Below, one piece after another: positions 16,157-25,299 of a DNA stretch of 64,000 nt. A model generated the notes under the pieces. It made no database searches, had not been told where the DNA came from, and saw nothing but the letters and a program-made list of their open reading frames with translations. The translations under genes and the position numbers were made by a program. This stretch comes from Rossellomorea sp. SC111 (lineage in GTDB: Bacteria; Bacillota; Bacilli; Bacillales; Bacillaceae_B): positions 44,759 to 108,758 of the forward strand of contig NZ_JANIOC010000014.1 in assembly GCF_024733565.1 (NCBI RefSeq), read 5' to 3'. Each line of letters begins with the position of its first letter. The stretch's first letter is position 1.

Positions 16157-18523
16157 TTATTTCTTGCTGATTTCAATTCTTCCTACTGACTTGTCTTTAC
16201 TTTGACCCGTTACCTTGATTTTCAAGCCATATTCAGGTACGTTTCTCCCTGCATCAGGCATTTTTTCATTTAGATAGCTGCGCTTATCGTTGAATTCCGG
16301 GTTTTTATGAGTGTCCCGGTCAACAAGCGTCAGGCCTAATAAATCGCGATAGTCGATGAACATCTTTTTCGCATTATCCATGCTGAAAGCTGCATCGTGG
16401 ATTTGGTAGCGTGTGGAGGCAATTGTATTGTCGCTCCATTTCAATTCATGCTGATCTGCGTCCACGACTCCGAGGAATCCTTCACCCGGGTGAACGCCTG
16501 TCCAGTTGTCTCCGTACTTTTCATCAGCGTACCAGATGACAAGGCCAGGATCATACGTCATCAAGCTGTCCCCACGTCGGATGTGAGCCAATCCTTCATC
16601 TACGCCCTGGTGGTTTCTCCATTCCAATAGGTAGTAATGCTCTGATGTTTTGACACCATTATCTTTTGTGAAACCATCAAGGGTAATAGTTGATTCACCC
16701 TCTGCATCGTCAGCGAATACTTCATTTCCATCTGCCACAACTTTAATTTCGTCTACATAAAGGCCAGGATTAACCGCAGCACCGTCTGTCCAATAGTTTA
16801 ATTTCACTTGAACATCTTTCCCTGCATATTGACTTAAATCAAACGATGCATCAACCCATCCGTCTGATTTTCCTGTGATTCCGTAACCAGGATTCTGTTC
16901 ATTAGGATCTGTAACTGTTGTCAGGTTACCAGGAATGCTAGTCCAAGTCTCACCATCTTCACTAACTTGAACGGAAGCATAGTCCCAATCCTGCTCAATG
17001 TCGTACCAAGCTTTGAACGTCAGCTCTGCATTGGAAGCCTGTGATAGATCTACATTCATGACGGCAGAATTGTCGAGGTCATTGTCACTTCCACTGAAGT
17101 ACTCATATTCTCCGCTAAATGGCTCATTCACCTTTGTTTCTTTATCTGGAAGATTAATTCTAAGAGCATCCAGGTTTGTTCCTTTTGTATTAGCTTGATC
17201 AAGCAATACATCTGTACCTTTTTTATCGATGTCTTCTAAATCGATTTCATCATATTTCAGCCAATTCCCATTATGTGCCGCTTGTAAGTATTCTTTAGAC
17301 CATGCACTGAATCCTGTCGGCTCTGTACCTGGAATTTCACCTGCCCAGCTTCCACTTGCCATGATGGACCAATAAGCGACTGCTTCACCCTCACCTGTAT
17401 ATTGAGTGTCATATTCATCTGGTAGTCCTAAATCGTGTCCATATTCATGTGAGAATACCCCAGCTGCACCATCAGCCGGTTGGACTGTGTAGTCGTATGC
17501 AGCCATTTGTCCACCCCAATATGGTACGTCCGTCTCAGTTCCTTCGACAGGGAAAATATCTCCCAGGTTCCAACGATGAGACCAGATCGCATCTTCACCA
17601 AGGCTTCCTCCGCCCGCTTCTTCACCTACTGCTGAATGAACAACCATTAAGTGGTCGACAAGCCCGTCCGCTTCACGTGTATTCCCATCTCCATCGAGGT
17701 CATATCGATCTTCCTGATCGTAATCAGACAGATCAACATTCGGGTCAGCGGCCGCTGCCTGTAAAGCTTCTTTAACTAGTCCTCTCGCGTCAGTATCACT
17801 GTCACCTCTTGCAGGATCATTTCCACCATACGCCGCTGCTGGCTTAGAAGCCTGATACCATCCAGCGACTTCCCCTTCAACAGAGTAAGCACCGTTTGTT
17901 TGCTGCTCATAGAATTGCTTCATAGAGATTAGGTTTTCACCATTCGGACCTGTGTAACCATTCTCTCCGAATACCATATCCTGATAGTGCTCTTTTACAT
18001 AGTCTTCATAATACATATCCGATTCATCGGGCTCTATCGAATTATGAGGAAAGTCAGGGAATTCCATAAGTAGTACAAGAACTTTATCCGTTCTCGTATC
18101 TCCGTTATAATCCTCTTCCACTACAGGGTCCAGGTTTCTCTTTTTACCTTTATGTTTATCGCCCTTTTTATGCTTTTTAATTTCTTTTTCAAGCTTTTGT
18201 TTTTCCTCTTTCAATTCTCCATCATCTTCCAGTTCCTTGATACCTTCTGACTTTTCTTTCAGAAAATTTTGAACGGCTTTTTCAGCTTGTCCTGCTGTTG
18301 CGTTCTTAGATAATTTACCGCTCTTTTGAAGCATTTCAATCAATTTCTCTTCATTGGCAATGGCTAAGTCGAATGGACCTTCCCCATGTGAATGAGATTT
18401 TTTCACCGTCGGTTTCGCTAACACATTCTCAGGCCCCACGGTCGCAGCTGATGCTGGTACAGCAAATGCCCCTACACTCAGCGCGGCCACCATAGCCATC
18501 GATAATACTTTACGAGATTTCAA
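16157..18523 (-). CDS. inhA: Secreted M6-family metalloprotease, immune inhibitor A type
   Basis: A 788-residue preproprotein. Residues 1-27 are a signal peptide (KSRKVLSMAMVAALSVGAFAVPASA). A lysine/glutamate-rich propeptide follows, then the peptidase M6 domain with the zinc motif HEYGHDLGLPDEYD. The C-terminal half has MAM/carbohydrate-module-like beta sequences (VDLSQASNAELTFKAWYD and DASFDLSQYAGKDVQVKL) and ends VTGQSKDKSVGRIEISKK. InhA enzymes of Bacillus degrade extracellular proteins such as antibacterial peptides. The TTG start at 18523 has AAGGGGGAAGA upstream. CodY-like boxes in the promoter region suggest nutrient control. It is a single gene. Confidence 0.92.
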   Translation of the reverse strand: MKSRKVLSMAMVAALSVGAFAVPASAATVGPENVLAKPTVKKSHSHGEGPFDLAIANEEKLIEMLQKSGKLSKNATAGQAEKAVQNFLKEKSEGIKELEDDGELKEEKQKLEKEIKKHKKGDKHKGKKRNLDPVVEEDYNGDTRTDKVLVLLMEFPDFPHNSIEPDESDMYYEDYVKEHYQDMVFGENGYTGPNGENLISMKQFYEQQTNGAYSVEGEVAGWYQASKPAAAYGGNDPARGDSDTDARGLVKEALQAAAADPNVDLSDYDQEDRYDLDGDGNTREADGLVDHLMVVHSAVGEEAGGGSLGEDAIWSHRWNLGDIFPVEGTETDVPYWGGQMAAYDYTVQPADGAAGVFSHEYGHDLGLPDEYDTQYTGEGEAVAYWSIMASGSWAGEIPGTEPTGFSAWSKEYLQAAHNGNWLKYDEIDLEDIDKKGTDVLLDQANTKGTNLDALRINLPDKETKVNEPFSGEYEYFSGSDNDLDNSAVMNVDLSQASNAELTFKAWYDIEQDWDYASVQVSEDGETWTSIPGNLTTVTDPNEQNPGYGITGKSDGWVDASFDLSQYAGKDVQVKLNYWTDGAAVNPGLYVDEIKVVADGNEVFADDAEGESTITLDGFTKDNGVKTSEHYYLLEWRNHQGVDEGLAHIRRGDSLMTYDPGLVIWYADEKYGDNWTGVHPGEGFLGVVDADQHELKWSDNTIASTRYQIHDAAFSMDNAKKMFIDYRDLLGLTLVDRDTHKNPEFNDKRSYLNEKMPDAGRNVPEYGLKIKVTGQSKDKSVGRIEISKK

Positions 18524-18579
18524 GTAGTCTTCCCCCTTAAAATATGTACTAAATTTTTACACTAATTACAATATACTCT

Positions 18580-18612
18580 ACTATTCTGAAAAGTAAATAT
18601 TTTCAGAATACA
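18580..18612. promoter_or_regulatory. Two CodY-like boxes forming an inverted repeat upstream of inhA
   Basis: A perfect 11-bp inverted repeat TATTCTGAAAA/TTTTCAGAATA with a 7-base spacer. Each arm, read with its flanks, matches the CodY consensus AATTTTCWGAAAATT with three (18580-18594) or four (18598-18612) mismatches. It lies 57-89 bases before the inhA start, where the promoter should be. The remainder of the gap 18524-18846 is AT-rich, apart from the hairpin repeat at 18799. Confidence 0.5.
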
Positions 18613-18798
18613 TTTGGTTATTTAGTATTACGAAATAAATCGAATATGGTTATAAAGGCCCATATATAATCGACAGAAAACAAGGACTTTCGTCACCAAA
18701 CCAAGAAAACCAACAAAAATATTATGTATAAATATGGTATATTTGGTCGTATGTTGGAAAACTCTGTCCGACTTTGGTTTGGGAAAATAGACAGAAAA

Positions 18799-18836
18799 AG
18801 GGACGGACCTCCGATGTATTTCGGAGGTCCGTCCCT
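18799..18836. repeat. GGGACGGACCT palindromic repeat, copy 3 (ytpB terminator)
   Basis: A perfect 16-bp stem AGGGACGGACCTCCGA/TCGGAGGTCCGTCCCT with a 6-base loop. It lies ten bases after the ytpB stop; on that strand TTTTTCTG follows. Confidence 0.85.
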
Positions 18837-18846
18837 CGATCGTCTA

Positions 18847-19920
18847 TTAAGATGTTTTTTTGCGGTTTCTCCATTTGCGGTAGATTTTCCCGTTCAGGTA
18901 GAAAAATCTGGTGATCCAGCCGGCTTCTCCGATGAATTGTTTGGAGAAGGATTGCACGCTTGCCTGTTTACTTGCTTTGTCGTCAGACAAATAGACCCCG
19001 ATGAGTCCTTTATTGATCAAACGGTGAAAGTGGGCATGAGGAAGCTCATGGGTATGTTCATCGGCCTTCTGGAGAAAATGGATGAGTCGTTCTTTTAAAT
19101 GCTCATAACTTTCATAATAGAAACAAAAGTTCAAATCTCCCCCTTCCCGGTCTTCATCCTGATCGATGAAGTAATCGAGAAGGATATGCAATCCTTGAAT
19201 GTACGGGAAATACCCCCGCTTTATTTTTTCTGTATACGAAGGCTTAAAGTCACTTCGATTGGCATAAGAGACTAAGCAGAAAATTCCAAGAGTCGATCCC
19301 GAACATGCGGAAAACTCATACCAGTCCATTTCAGGCAGGTTCGGACGATGGGTTTCAAACCAATCCTGCAGCCTACCCTCTCTCTCTTCTTTCTTCACGT
19401 GTTTATGTATTTGCAGATCACAATAGTACTCACACAGTTCAAGGAGGTCACTCTTGATACTGTCGTAGTGACTTAATCGACTCAGGACCGATTGACAGGT
19501 CAGGACCAAATCTCTGAGATATCCCCCATCATCCTGGTCTCGTCTTAATGCATAATAATTGACTGGTTCAGCCCCCACTGTCAGGGAATCCTTCATGGAC
19601 TGATGAAGGAGGGCAAAGTCATCGGGATCGAGGGACACACTGCGATCGCACAGATTATCCAGATAATCGCTGATCGTCTGATACGCGACGATGAACCGGA
19701 TCGTATCTGCTTTATGATCCAATGCCAGAAGGGAAAGGATCGATCCCCCCTCGCAATGGAACGTTTTATGCTCGATGCTCGCAAGTGCCTGGTTTCTCAA
19801 TTCCTGATTGGGTATCTTTTCCGCCCGCGCTTTCCATCCGTCCAATTCTTCATGCACGATGGGAAAAACAGTTCGGTACACTCTTGTCATTAATGAAAAG
19901 GGATCGCTTGGTATCGACAT
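18847..19920 (-). CDS. ytpB: Tetraprenyl-beta-curcumene synthase (YtpB, DUF2600)
   Basis: A 357-residue all-helical protein of the DUF2600 family. The segment RFIVAYQTISDYLDNLCDRS near residue 75-95 contains the aspartate-rich metal-binding motif, and HILLDYFIDQDEDREGGDLNF near residue 235 is the second. In B. subtilis YtpB cyclises tetraprenyl (C35) diphosphate to tetraprenyl-beta-curcumene, the first step to sesquarterpenes found in spores. The ATG at 19920 has AGAGGTGATAAA upstream. ytpA lies 12 bases upstream in the same direction, as in B. subtilis. No prenyltransferase or squalene-hopene-type cyclase gene is in this window. Confidence 0.9.
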   Translation of the reverse strand: MSIPSDPFSLMTRVYRTVFPIVHEELDGWKARAEKIPNQELRNQALASIEHKTFHCEGGSILSLLALDHKADTIRFIVAYQTISDYLDNLCDRSVSLDPDDFALLHQSMKDSLTVGAEPVNYYALRRDQDDGGYLRDLVLTCQSVLSRLSHYDSIKSDLLELCEYYCDLQIHKHVKKEEREGRLQDWFETHRPNLPEMDWYEFSACSGSTLGIFCLVSYANRSDFKPSYTEKIKRGYFPYIQGLHILLDYFIDQDEDREGGDLNFCFYYESYEHLKERLIHFLQKADEHTHELPHAHFHRLINKGLIGVYLSDDKASKQASVQSFSKQFIGEAGWITRFFYLNGKIYRKWRNRKKTS

Positions 19921-19932
19921 TTTATCACCTCT

Positions 19933-20736
19933 TTACAAAATGTATCCCAGCGCTTTCAAGCGACTTTCAATGAAGTTCTTTGAATACTCATAAATTTCTT
20001 CTCTTTCAGGTTCATTATAAATTTCATGATAGCACTTTGGCCATTCTTTGTAATGCATTTCAGATAATGACAGCTCATTGAACCATTTTTTCACGGTTTT
20101 TTTTTCGACGATTTTATCATCCCCCGCCTGCATTACAAGCAATGGGACATCAGGCATTTTCTCCAGGTTGGTGAATGCGGACTTCATCGCCTGAACGAGT
20201 TCCCTGTACCAGCGGACAGACACTTTCGTTATATAGAGCGTATCATTGCTGTCGATTTCCCGGACATCTGCGTTCCGGGTCGCCATATCGATGGTCAAAC
20301 CTGACGGGAACTTCACCATCGGAGCGATTTTATTTAAACCGAGGGATAATAGCTCGACCGGTTTAGGCGGTGTCGTCACCAATCCCAAACACGGCGAGGA
20401 TAAAATGACACCCGCTACGTTCACATGGGATTCCTGCAGGAGTCGTATGGCGATTAGCCCGCCCATACTATGGCCAATCACAAAGACGGGCAGTTCAAAT
20501 TGATAGGCTGCCTGGACCCAGTCCTTCACTTCCACAATGTATTCATCAAAGGAATCGATATGTCCCCTTTGGCTTCTTGACGTCATTCCCTGACCGGGTA
20601 AGTCACCCATGACGACGTGAAAGCCTGATGCGCGCCACATTTCAATGAGCCAACCATATCTTCCGTGATGTTCCATCGCTCCATGAATGATGACGATGAC
20701 TGCCTTTGCCTCTTGATCTGATTCCCATTTCCACAT
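19933..20736 (-). CDS. ytpA: Alpha/beta hydrolase, lysophospholipase-like (YtpA)
   Basis: A 267-residue serine hydrolase of the monoglyceride lipase/lysophospholipase type. It shows VIVIIHGAMEHHGRYGWL at the N-terminus, GQGMTSRSQRGHIDSFDEYI, and the nucleophile elbow GHSMGG; the aspartate in QAGDDKIVE and a late histidine (CYHEIYNE) complete the triad. B. subtilis YtpA has lysophospholipase activity and is linked to the phospholipid antibiotic bacilysocin. The ATG at 20736 follows AAAGGAGGATTTGCC; extensions upstream lack an SD. It is the first gene of a ytpA-ytpB operon, divergent from ytoA. Confidence 0.9.
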   Translation of the reverse strand: MWKWESDQEAKAVIVIIHGAMEHHGRYGWLIEMWRASGFHVVMGDLPGQGMTSRSQRGHIDSFDEYIVEVKDWVQAAYQFELPVFVIGHSMGGLIAIRLLQESHVNVAGVILSSPCLGLVTTPPKPVELLSLGLNKIAPMVKFPSGLTIDMATRNADVREIDSNDTLYITKVSVRWYRELVQAMKSAFTNLEKMPDVPLLVMQAGDDKIVEKKTVKKWFNELSLSEMHYKEWPKCYHEIYNEPEREEIYEYSKNFIESRLKALGYIL

Positions 20737-20820
20737 GGCAAATCCTCCTTTGTAGTTCTCTCCATGAATGAATTCTGTTACCATTATTATAATAAATATT
20801 ATTGAAAGGGGTAGTAAAAA

Positions 20821-21336
20821 ATGCTCTATCCATATTACGATAAAAAACCTGTCATCGCACAGTCGGCTTTCATTGCCGATTATGTAACCATCTCCGGGGA
20901 CGTTGAGATTGGTGAAGAATCAAGTATCTGGTTCAATACCGTCATCAGGGGGGATGTTGCGCCCACTAAAATCGGTGATAAAGTAAATATACAGGATAAC
21001 TCCATTCTCCATCAGAGTCCAAATAACCCTCTTATCCTTGAAGATGAAGTGACCGTAGGCCATGGGGTGATCCTACATAGCTGCAAAATCAGGAAAAAGG
21101 CATTGATCGGTATGGGATCCATCATCCTCGATAATGCTGAAATCGGCGAAGGAGCGTTCATCGGAGCAGGAAGCCTTGTACCACAGGGGAAGGTCATACC
21201 TCCTAATACCCTTGCATTCGGACGGCCGGCAAAAGTCGTGAGGGAGCTTAACGAGCACGATATCAGCGAAATGAAGCGCATATCCCGGGAATACGCAGAA
21301 AAAGGACAATATTATAAGGGCATCAAACCGTTTTAG
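20821..21336 (+). CDS. ytoA: Gamma-carbonic anhydrase family protein (YtoA)
   Basis: A 171-residue left-handed beta-helix protein with hexapeptide repeats (for example GDVEIGEESSIW, VIRGDVAPTKIGDKVNIQDNS). The metal-ligand histidines expected for the gamma-CA family are seen in ILHQSP and VGHGVILHSC. Proteins of this type (YrdA, YtoA) are usually annotated as carbonic anhydrase or acetyltransferase-like, and activity of YtoA is not established. It has the SD GAAAGGGGTAG and is divergent from ytpA. Confidence 0.9.
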   Translation: MLYPYYDKKPVIAQSAFIADYVTISGDVEIGEESSIWFNTVIRGDVAPTKIGDKVNIQDNSILHQSPNNPLILEDEVTVGHGVILHSCKIRKKALIGMGSIILDNAEIGEGAFIGAGSLVPQGKVIPPNTLAFGRPAKVVRELNEHDISEMKRISREYAEKGQYYKGIKPF

Positions 21337-21404
21337 CTTCCTATACTTGGGATACCCCATCCTCCTTAAGAATACTCATGGAAGATTTTCTTGTGATTAT
21401 CACC

Positions 21405-21436
21405 AAAAAAGACCAACACCCTAAAAAGTGTTGGTC
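21405..21436 (-). terminator. Terminator of metK
   Basis: A perfect 9-bp stem GACCAACAC/GTGTTGGTC is followed on the reverse strand by TTTTTTGG, 15 bases after the metK stop. It may also serve ytoA from the other side. Confidence 0.85.
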
Positions 21437-21450
21437 TCTTCTATCTTCCT

Positions 21451-22653
21451 TTATTCGCCCAGTGCTTCTGCTTTTAATGCTTCCGCTTTGTTCGTGCGTT
21501 CCCAAGGAAGATCGATGTCGTTACGGCCGAAGTGTCCGTAAGCAGCCGTCTGCTTGTAGATCGGACGACGAAGGTCAAGCATTTTGATGATTCCTGCAGG
21601 ACGCAGGTCAAAGTTATTGCTGACAACGTCAATTAAAACATCTTCTGAAACTTTCCCTGTTCCAAATGTATCAACGGAGATGGATACGGGCTTCGCAACC
21701 CCGATCGCGTACGCTAATTGAACTTCACATTTTTCAGCAAGTCCTGCTGCCACGATATTTTTCGCTACATAACGTGCTGCATAAGCTGCTGAACGGTCCA
21801 CTTTCGTTGCATCCTTACCAGAGAATGCACCGCCACCGTGACGAGCGTATCCGCCGTATGTGTCAACGATGATCTTACGTCCAGTGAGTCCCGCATCACC
21901 TTGTGGCCCACCGATCACGAAGCGGCCAGTCGGGTTGATGAAGTATTTTGTCTCTTCATCGATCAGTTCTTTCGGTACGACCGGATCGATGACATATTCT
22001 TTCAAGTTACGTTGGATTTGCTCAAGCGTCACTTCAGGATGATGCTGAGTCGAGATAACGATCGTGTCGATGCGGACCGGCTTATCGTTTTCATCGTATT
22101 CAACGGTTACTTGCGTTTTTCCGTCCGGACGAAGGTAAGGAAGGATCTCTTCTTTACGTACTTCCGTTAATCGGCGGGAGATTTTATGTGCAAGGGAAAT
22201 CGGAAGAGGCATAAGCTCTTTCGTTTCATTACAAGCGAATCCAAACATCAGCCCTTGGTCACCTGCACCGATGGCATCGATTTCTTCATCCGTCATTTGA
22301 CCTTCACGTGCTTCAAGGGCCTGATCGACACCTTGGGCGATATCAGCCGACTGCTCATCAATGGATGTAAGAACGGCACATGTCTCAGCATCAAAGCCGT
22401 ATTTCGCACGGGTGTAGCCAATTTCACGGATCGTTTCGCGAACGATTTTTGGAATATCGACATACGTATTCGTAGTGATTTCACCGGCAACCAGAACAAG
22501 ACCCGTTGTGACAGACGTTTCGCACGCTACACGGGCATTCGGATCATTGGTAAGAATTGCATCAAGAATTGAATCAGAGATTTGGTCACAAATTTTATCT
22601 GGATGTCCTTCGGTTACGGACTCAGATGTAAACAGACGACGTTTAGTTGACAT
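21451..22653 (-). CDS. metK: S-adenosylmethionine synthetase
   Basis: A 400-residue enzyme that makes SAM from methionine and ATP in the cytosol. The sequence begins [23 protein letters not shown] (HPDK motif, shortened); [16 protein letters not shown] is the conserved ATP-binding signature, and [19 protein letters not shown] carries the phosphate-binding P-loop-like segment. The ATG at 22653 has AAGGAGGAACCTTG upstream. Expression is controlled by a SAM-I riboswitch in the 350-base leader, the classic feedback arrangement. It is divergent from pckA. Confidence 0.97.
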   Translation of the reverse strand: MSTKRRLFTSESVTEGHPDKICDQISDSILDAILTNDPNARVACETSVTTGLVLVAGEITTNTYVDIPKIVRETIREIGYTRAKYGFDAETCAVLTSIDEQSADIAQGVDQALEAREGQMTDEEIDAIGAGDQGLMFGFACNETKELMPLPISLAHKISRRLTEVRKEEILPYLRPDGKTQVTVEYDENDKPVRIDTIVISTQHHPEVTLEQIQRNLKEYVIDPVVPKELIDEETKYFINPTGRFVIGGPQGDAGLTGRKIIVDTYGGYARHGGGAFSGKDATKVDRSAAYAARYVAKNIVAAGLAEKCEVQLAYAIGVAKPVSISVDTFGTGKVSEDVLIDVVSNNFDLRPAGIIKMLDLRRPIYKQTAAYGHFGRNDIDLPWERTNKAEALKAEALGE

Positions 22654-22805
22654 CAAGGTTCCTCCTTAAGCATATTTGCCAGAAATCTTTTTCTGACAAA
22701 ACAGTAAACAGATACGGTACTCATTTCCCTAAGTAGTATGAAGTAAACATGATTCTTTTATAAAAAAATCATGATTTATGTGCATGTGGTCCACTATAAA
22801 CAGAA

Positions 22806-22845
22806 AAAACCCTTCCTCAGGAAAAAAGCTTCAGAGGAAAGGTTT
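22806..22845 (-). terminator. Riboswitch-controlled terminator in the metK leader
   Basis: On the reverse strand AAACCTTTCCTC pairs with GAGGAAGGGTTT and a T run (TTTTTT) follows. It lies between the SAM aptamer and the metK start. Confidence 0.8.
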
Positions 22846-22866
22846 CAGATCATAGCCGCGCCTTTT

Positions 22867-23016
22867 CTCTCTTATCGTTCAAGGTTTTAGAGACCTTGCC
22901 TCAGTTTAGCACCTTCGCTTAATCGGATCATTTTAAGATATGGAGATCCATTCACTATTTAGCAGGTTGCTGGGTTTCATAGGGTCTGCTCCCTCCACCA
23001 GCTCAGGATAAGAGTA
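22867..23016 (-). promoter_or_regulatory. SAM-I (S-box) riboswitch of metK
   Basis: The reverse strand has the P1 strand CTCTTATC pairing with GATAAGAG (23007-23014 with 22867-22876), followed by GAGCTGGTGGAGGGA, CCCTATGAAACCCAGCAACC and AAGGTGCTAA, the conserved S-box elements in order. SAM binding stabilises the aptamer and permits the downstream terminator to form, so metK is shut off when SAM is plentiful. Confidence 0.95.
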
Positions 23017-23031
23017 TCCGTTCAAGGAACA

Positions 23032-23060
23032 ATGATAACGGTTAGGACAAGTGGTGTCAA
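23032..23060 (-). promoter_or_regulatory. Sigma-A promoter of metK
   Basis: The reverse strand reads TTGACA, 17 bases, TATCAT, ending 16 bases before the S-box P1 strand. The spacing and consensus are excellent. Confidence 0.75.
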
Positions 23061-23248
23061 CATTTTTTGAATGACAGGTTTAACCATTGATTTCATGATT
23101 TCAGCCTGTTTTTCTTCATTAAAATAACCTAATGGGGTAATGAGGCTGAACATTGCACTGTGTGTTTCATATAGATAAGAAGAAACAAGCATTATTCGGT
23201 CAAGAAATGTGACAAAATGAAGACACATTATAAAATTAAATAAATAGT

Positions 23249-23277
23249 ATAGACTAATAGCTTGATTGTGTTATACT
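23249..23277 (+). promoter_or_regulatory. pckA promoter overlapped by a CcpN box
   Basis: The -10 TATACT (23272-23277) with ATAGAC 17 bases upstream forms the likely promoter. TGTGTTATACT (23267-23277) matches the CcpN consensus TRTGHYATAYW at every position and covers the -10. In B. subtilis CcpN represses pckA and gapB during glycolytic growth, so the same control is inferred. Confidence 0.6.
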
Positions 23278-23287
23278 ATTTTTGTGA

Positions 23288-23301
23288 AGAAAACGATACC
23301 A
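23288..23301 (+). promoter_or_regulatory. Weak cre-like site in the pckA leader
   Basis: AGAAAACGATACCA matches the CcpA cre consensus TGWAARCGYTWNCW with two mismatches. It lies just past the predicted transcription start. It could be chance. Confidence 0.25.
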
Positions 23302-23332
23302 TTAAATAAATTTATATAAAGGAAGGGTTCTA

Positions 23333-24922
23333 ATGAATTCAGTGAGCATGTCTAATGAATTAACAGAATTACTTAACGGTCAAAACATTCAGGAACAATT
23401 ATCTGTTTCGCAACTAGTCGAAAAGGTCCTTCAACGAAATGAAGGCGTTTTAACATCATCAGGTGCAGTCAGAGCAGAAACTGGTAAATACACAGGACGC
23501 TCTCCTAAAGATAAATTTATTGTGGAAGAACCAACTACGAAGGATAAAATCGAGTGGGGTTCTGTCAATCAACCGATATCTATGGAATCATTCGATAAAT
23601 TATATACAAAAGTCATCGCATACTTAAAAGAAAAAGAAGAAGTTTTCTCCTTTAAAGGGTTCGCAGGCGCCGACCCTAAACATAGACTACCGATTCAAGT
23701 GATCAATGAGTTCGCCTGGCATAATCTGTTTGCCCACCAATTATTCATCCGCCCTCAAACAGAAGAGTTGAAAGATCATCAATCCGAATTCACTGTGATT
23801 TCAGCACCGAACTTCAAGGCAGATCCTGAAGTTGACGGCACTCACTCTGAAACGTTCATCATCGTCTCATTTGAAAAAAGGATCGTATTGATCGGAGGTA
23901 CGGAATATGCCGGTGAAATGAAGAAATCAATCTTCTCGGTCATGAACTATGTACTTCCTGAATCCGATATCCTTTCCATGCACTGCTCTTCGAACGTCGG
24001 TCGTGAAGGCGATGTAGCGTTGTTCTTCGGATTGTCCGGTACAGGGAAAACGACTTTATCCGCAGATCCCAACCGCCGCTTGATCGGGGATGATGAGCAC
24101 GGCTGGTCACCGAACGGTGTATTCAATATCGAAGGCGGCTGCTACGCTAAGTGCATCGGGCTGACACGTGAAAAAGAACCTCAGATCTTTGATGCGATCC
24201 GTTTCGGTTCGGTCCTTGAAAATGTCGTTCTTGATGATATGTCCCGCATCGCGGATTATGATGATAACACTTTAACAGAAAACACGCGTGCTGCCTACCC
24301 CCTTCAGGCGATGGAAAACATCGTGGAGCCAAGTATCGCAGGACATCCCAATACGATTGTATTCCTGACGGCAGACGCATTCGGGGTACTGCCTCCGATC
24401 AGCAAGCTGACAAAAGAACAGGCAATGTATCATTTCTTAAGCGGATATACGTCAAAGCTTGCAGGTACAGAACGTGGAATCACGTCACCACAGGCAACAT
24501 TCTCGACATGCTTCGGTTCACCGTTCCTTCCGCTTCCTGCTACTCGCTATGCAGAGATGCTTGGTAAGAAGATCGACGAACACAATGCACAGGTATTCCT
24601 CGTGAATACTGGTTGGACCGGCGGAGAGTACGGAGTCGGGAACCGCATGAAGCTTTCCTACACCCGCGCCATGATCCAGGCAGCCCTTGAGGGTGAGCTT
24701 ACGAATGTCGAAACGGCAACAGACGAGATTTTCGGTCTGAACATCCCGGTTCATGTTCCTGGTGTCCCTGACGAAGTGCTTCAACCTAAGAAGACATGGT
24801 CAAATGAAGCGGCCTATGAAGTAAAGGCAAAAGAACTTGCTCACAAATTCAACGAGAACTTCAAGAAATTCTCGAACGTCCCTTCTGACATCGAACAAAA
24901 AGGCGGTCCGACCGTTAAATAG
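23333..24922 (+). CDS. pckA: Phosphoenolpyruvate carboxykinase (ATP)
   Basis: A 529-residue enzyme converting oxaloacetate and ATP to phosphoenolpyruvate, the first step of gluconeogenesis. Motifs are the substrate loop TGRSPKDKF (near residue 52), the P-loop [18 protein letters not shown] (near 235), GDDEHGW, and ENTRAAYPL. The start at 23333 has GGAAGGG upstream; a second ATG three codons in (MSNEL) is possible. It is monocistronic, with a promoter covered by a CcpN-type operator, and ends at a hairpin repeat. Confidence 0.97.
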   Translation: MNSVSMSNELTELLNGQNIQEQLSVSQLVEKVLQRNEGVLTSSGAVRAETGKYTGRSPKDKFIVEEPTTKDKIEWGSVNQPISMESFDKLYTKVIAYLKEKEEVFSFKGFAGADPKHRLPIQVINEFAWHNLFAHQLFIRPQTEELKDHQSEFTVISAPNFKADPEVDGTHSETFIIVSFEKRIVLIGGTEYAGEMKKSIFSVMNYVLPESDILSMHCSSNVGREGDVALFFGLSGTGKTTLSADPNRRLIGDDEHGWSPNGVFNIEGGCYAKCIGLTREKEPQIFDAIRFGSVLENVVLDDMSRIADYDDNTLTENTRAAYPLQAMENIVEPSIAGHPNTIVFLTADAFGVLPPISKLTKEQAMYHFLSGYTSKLAGTERGITSPQATFSTCFGSPFLPLPATRYAEMLGKKIDEHNAQVFLVNTGWTGGEYGVGNRMKLSYTRAMIQAALEGELTNVETATDEIFGLNIPVHVPGVPDEVLQPKKTWSNEAAYEVKAKELAHKFNENFKKFSNVPSDIEQKGGPTVK

Positions 24923-24935
24923 ATCAACTCACATA

Positions 24936-24973
24936 CAAAGGTCCGTCCCTCACTTAGGAGGGACGGACCTTTG
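24936..24973. repeat. GGGACGGACCT palindromic repeat, copy 4 (bidirectional terminator)
   Basis: A perfect 16-bp stem CAAAGGTCCGTCCCTC/GAGGGACGGACCTTTG with a 6-base loop. It lies between convergent pckA and the small membrane protein gene. Confidence 0.88.
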
Positions 24974-24980
24974 TTTATCG

Positions 24981-25130
24981 TTATAGCCCTTTTTTACGGC
25001 CGGTGATTCTGTTAAATAAGAATACGACAACGGCGATGATCAGTAGAACATGGATGACGGCTCCACCGATTTTAAAGATCAATCCAAGTAACCAAAGAAC
25101 TAATAAGATTCCGATGATGGTCCAAAGCAT
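24981..25130 (-). CDS. lmo0937-family small membrane protein
   Basis: A 49-residue protein starting MLWTIIGILLVLWLLGLIF, with SD AAGGAGGAGCACAC before the ATG. Two hydrophobic helices are separated by KIGGAVIH, and the tail NRITGRKKGL is basic. This matches the tiny lmo0937-type membrane proteins common in Bacillus and Listeria, often induced by stress, with no known function. It is a single gene convergent with pckA. Confidence 0.85.
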   Translation of the reverse strand: MLWTIIGILLVLWLLGLIFKIGGAVIHVLLIIAVVVFLFNRITGRKKGL

Positions 25131-25299
25131 GTGTGCTCCTCCTTAAAACTGTTATTGCTCATAAGTTTCCCTAAAAGATGAATTTTAAAACCATTACCAT
25201 TTCCCTATTCTTTTCATATGAATCCATTGAAAAATAATACTTTACTAAATATTACTAATTTTGGTATGATTATGATTAAATTTCACAGGGGGAATAGAA

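Noticed and set aside
18724..19098. 124-codon plus-strand frame opposite the end of ytpB
   Set aside because: It covers the hairpin repeat and antisense ytpB, has no SD, and shows no family features.
23022..23228. 68-codon reverse frame in the metK-pckA intergenic region
   Set aside because: It overlaps the metK promoter and has no SD; the hydrophobic tail alone is not enough to call a gene.
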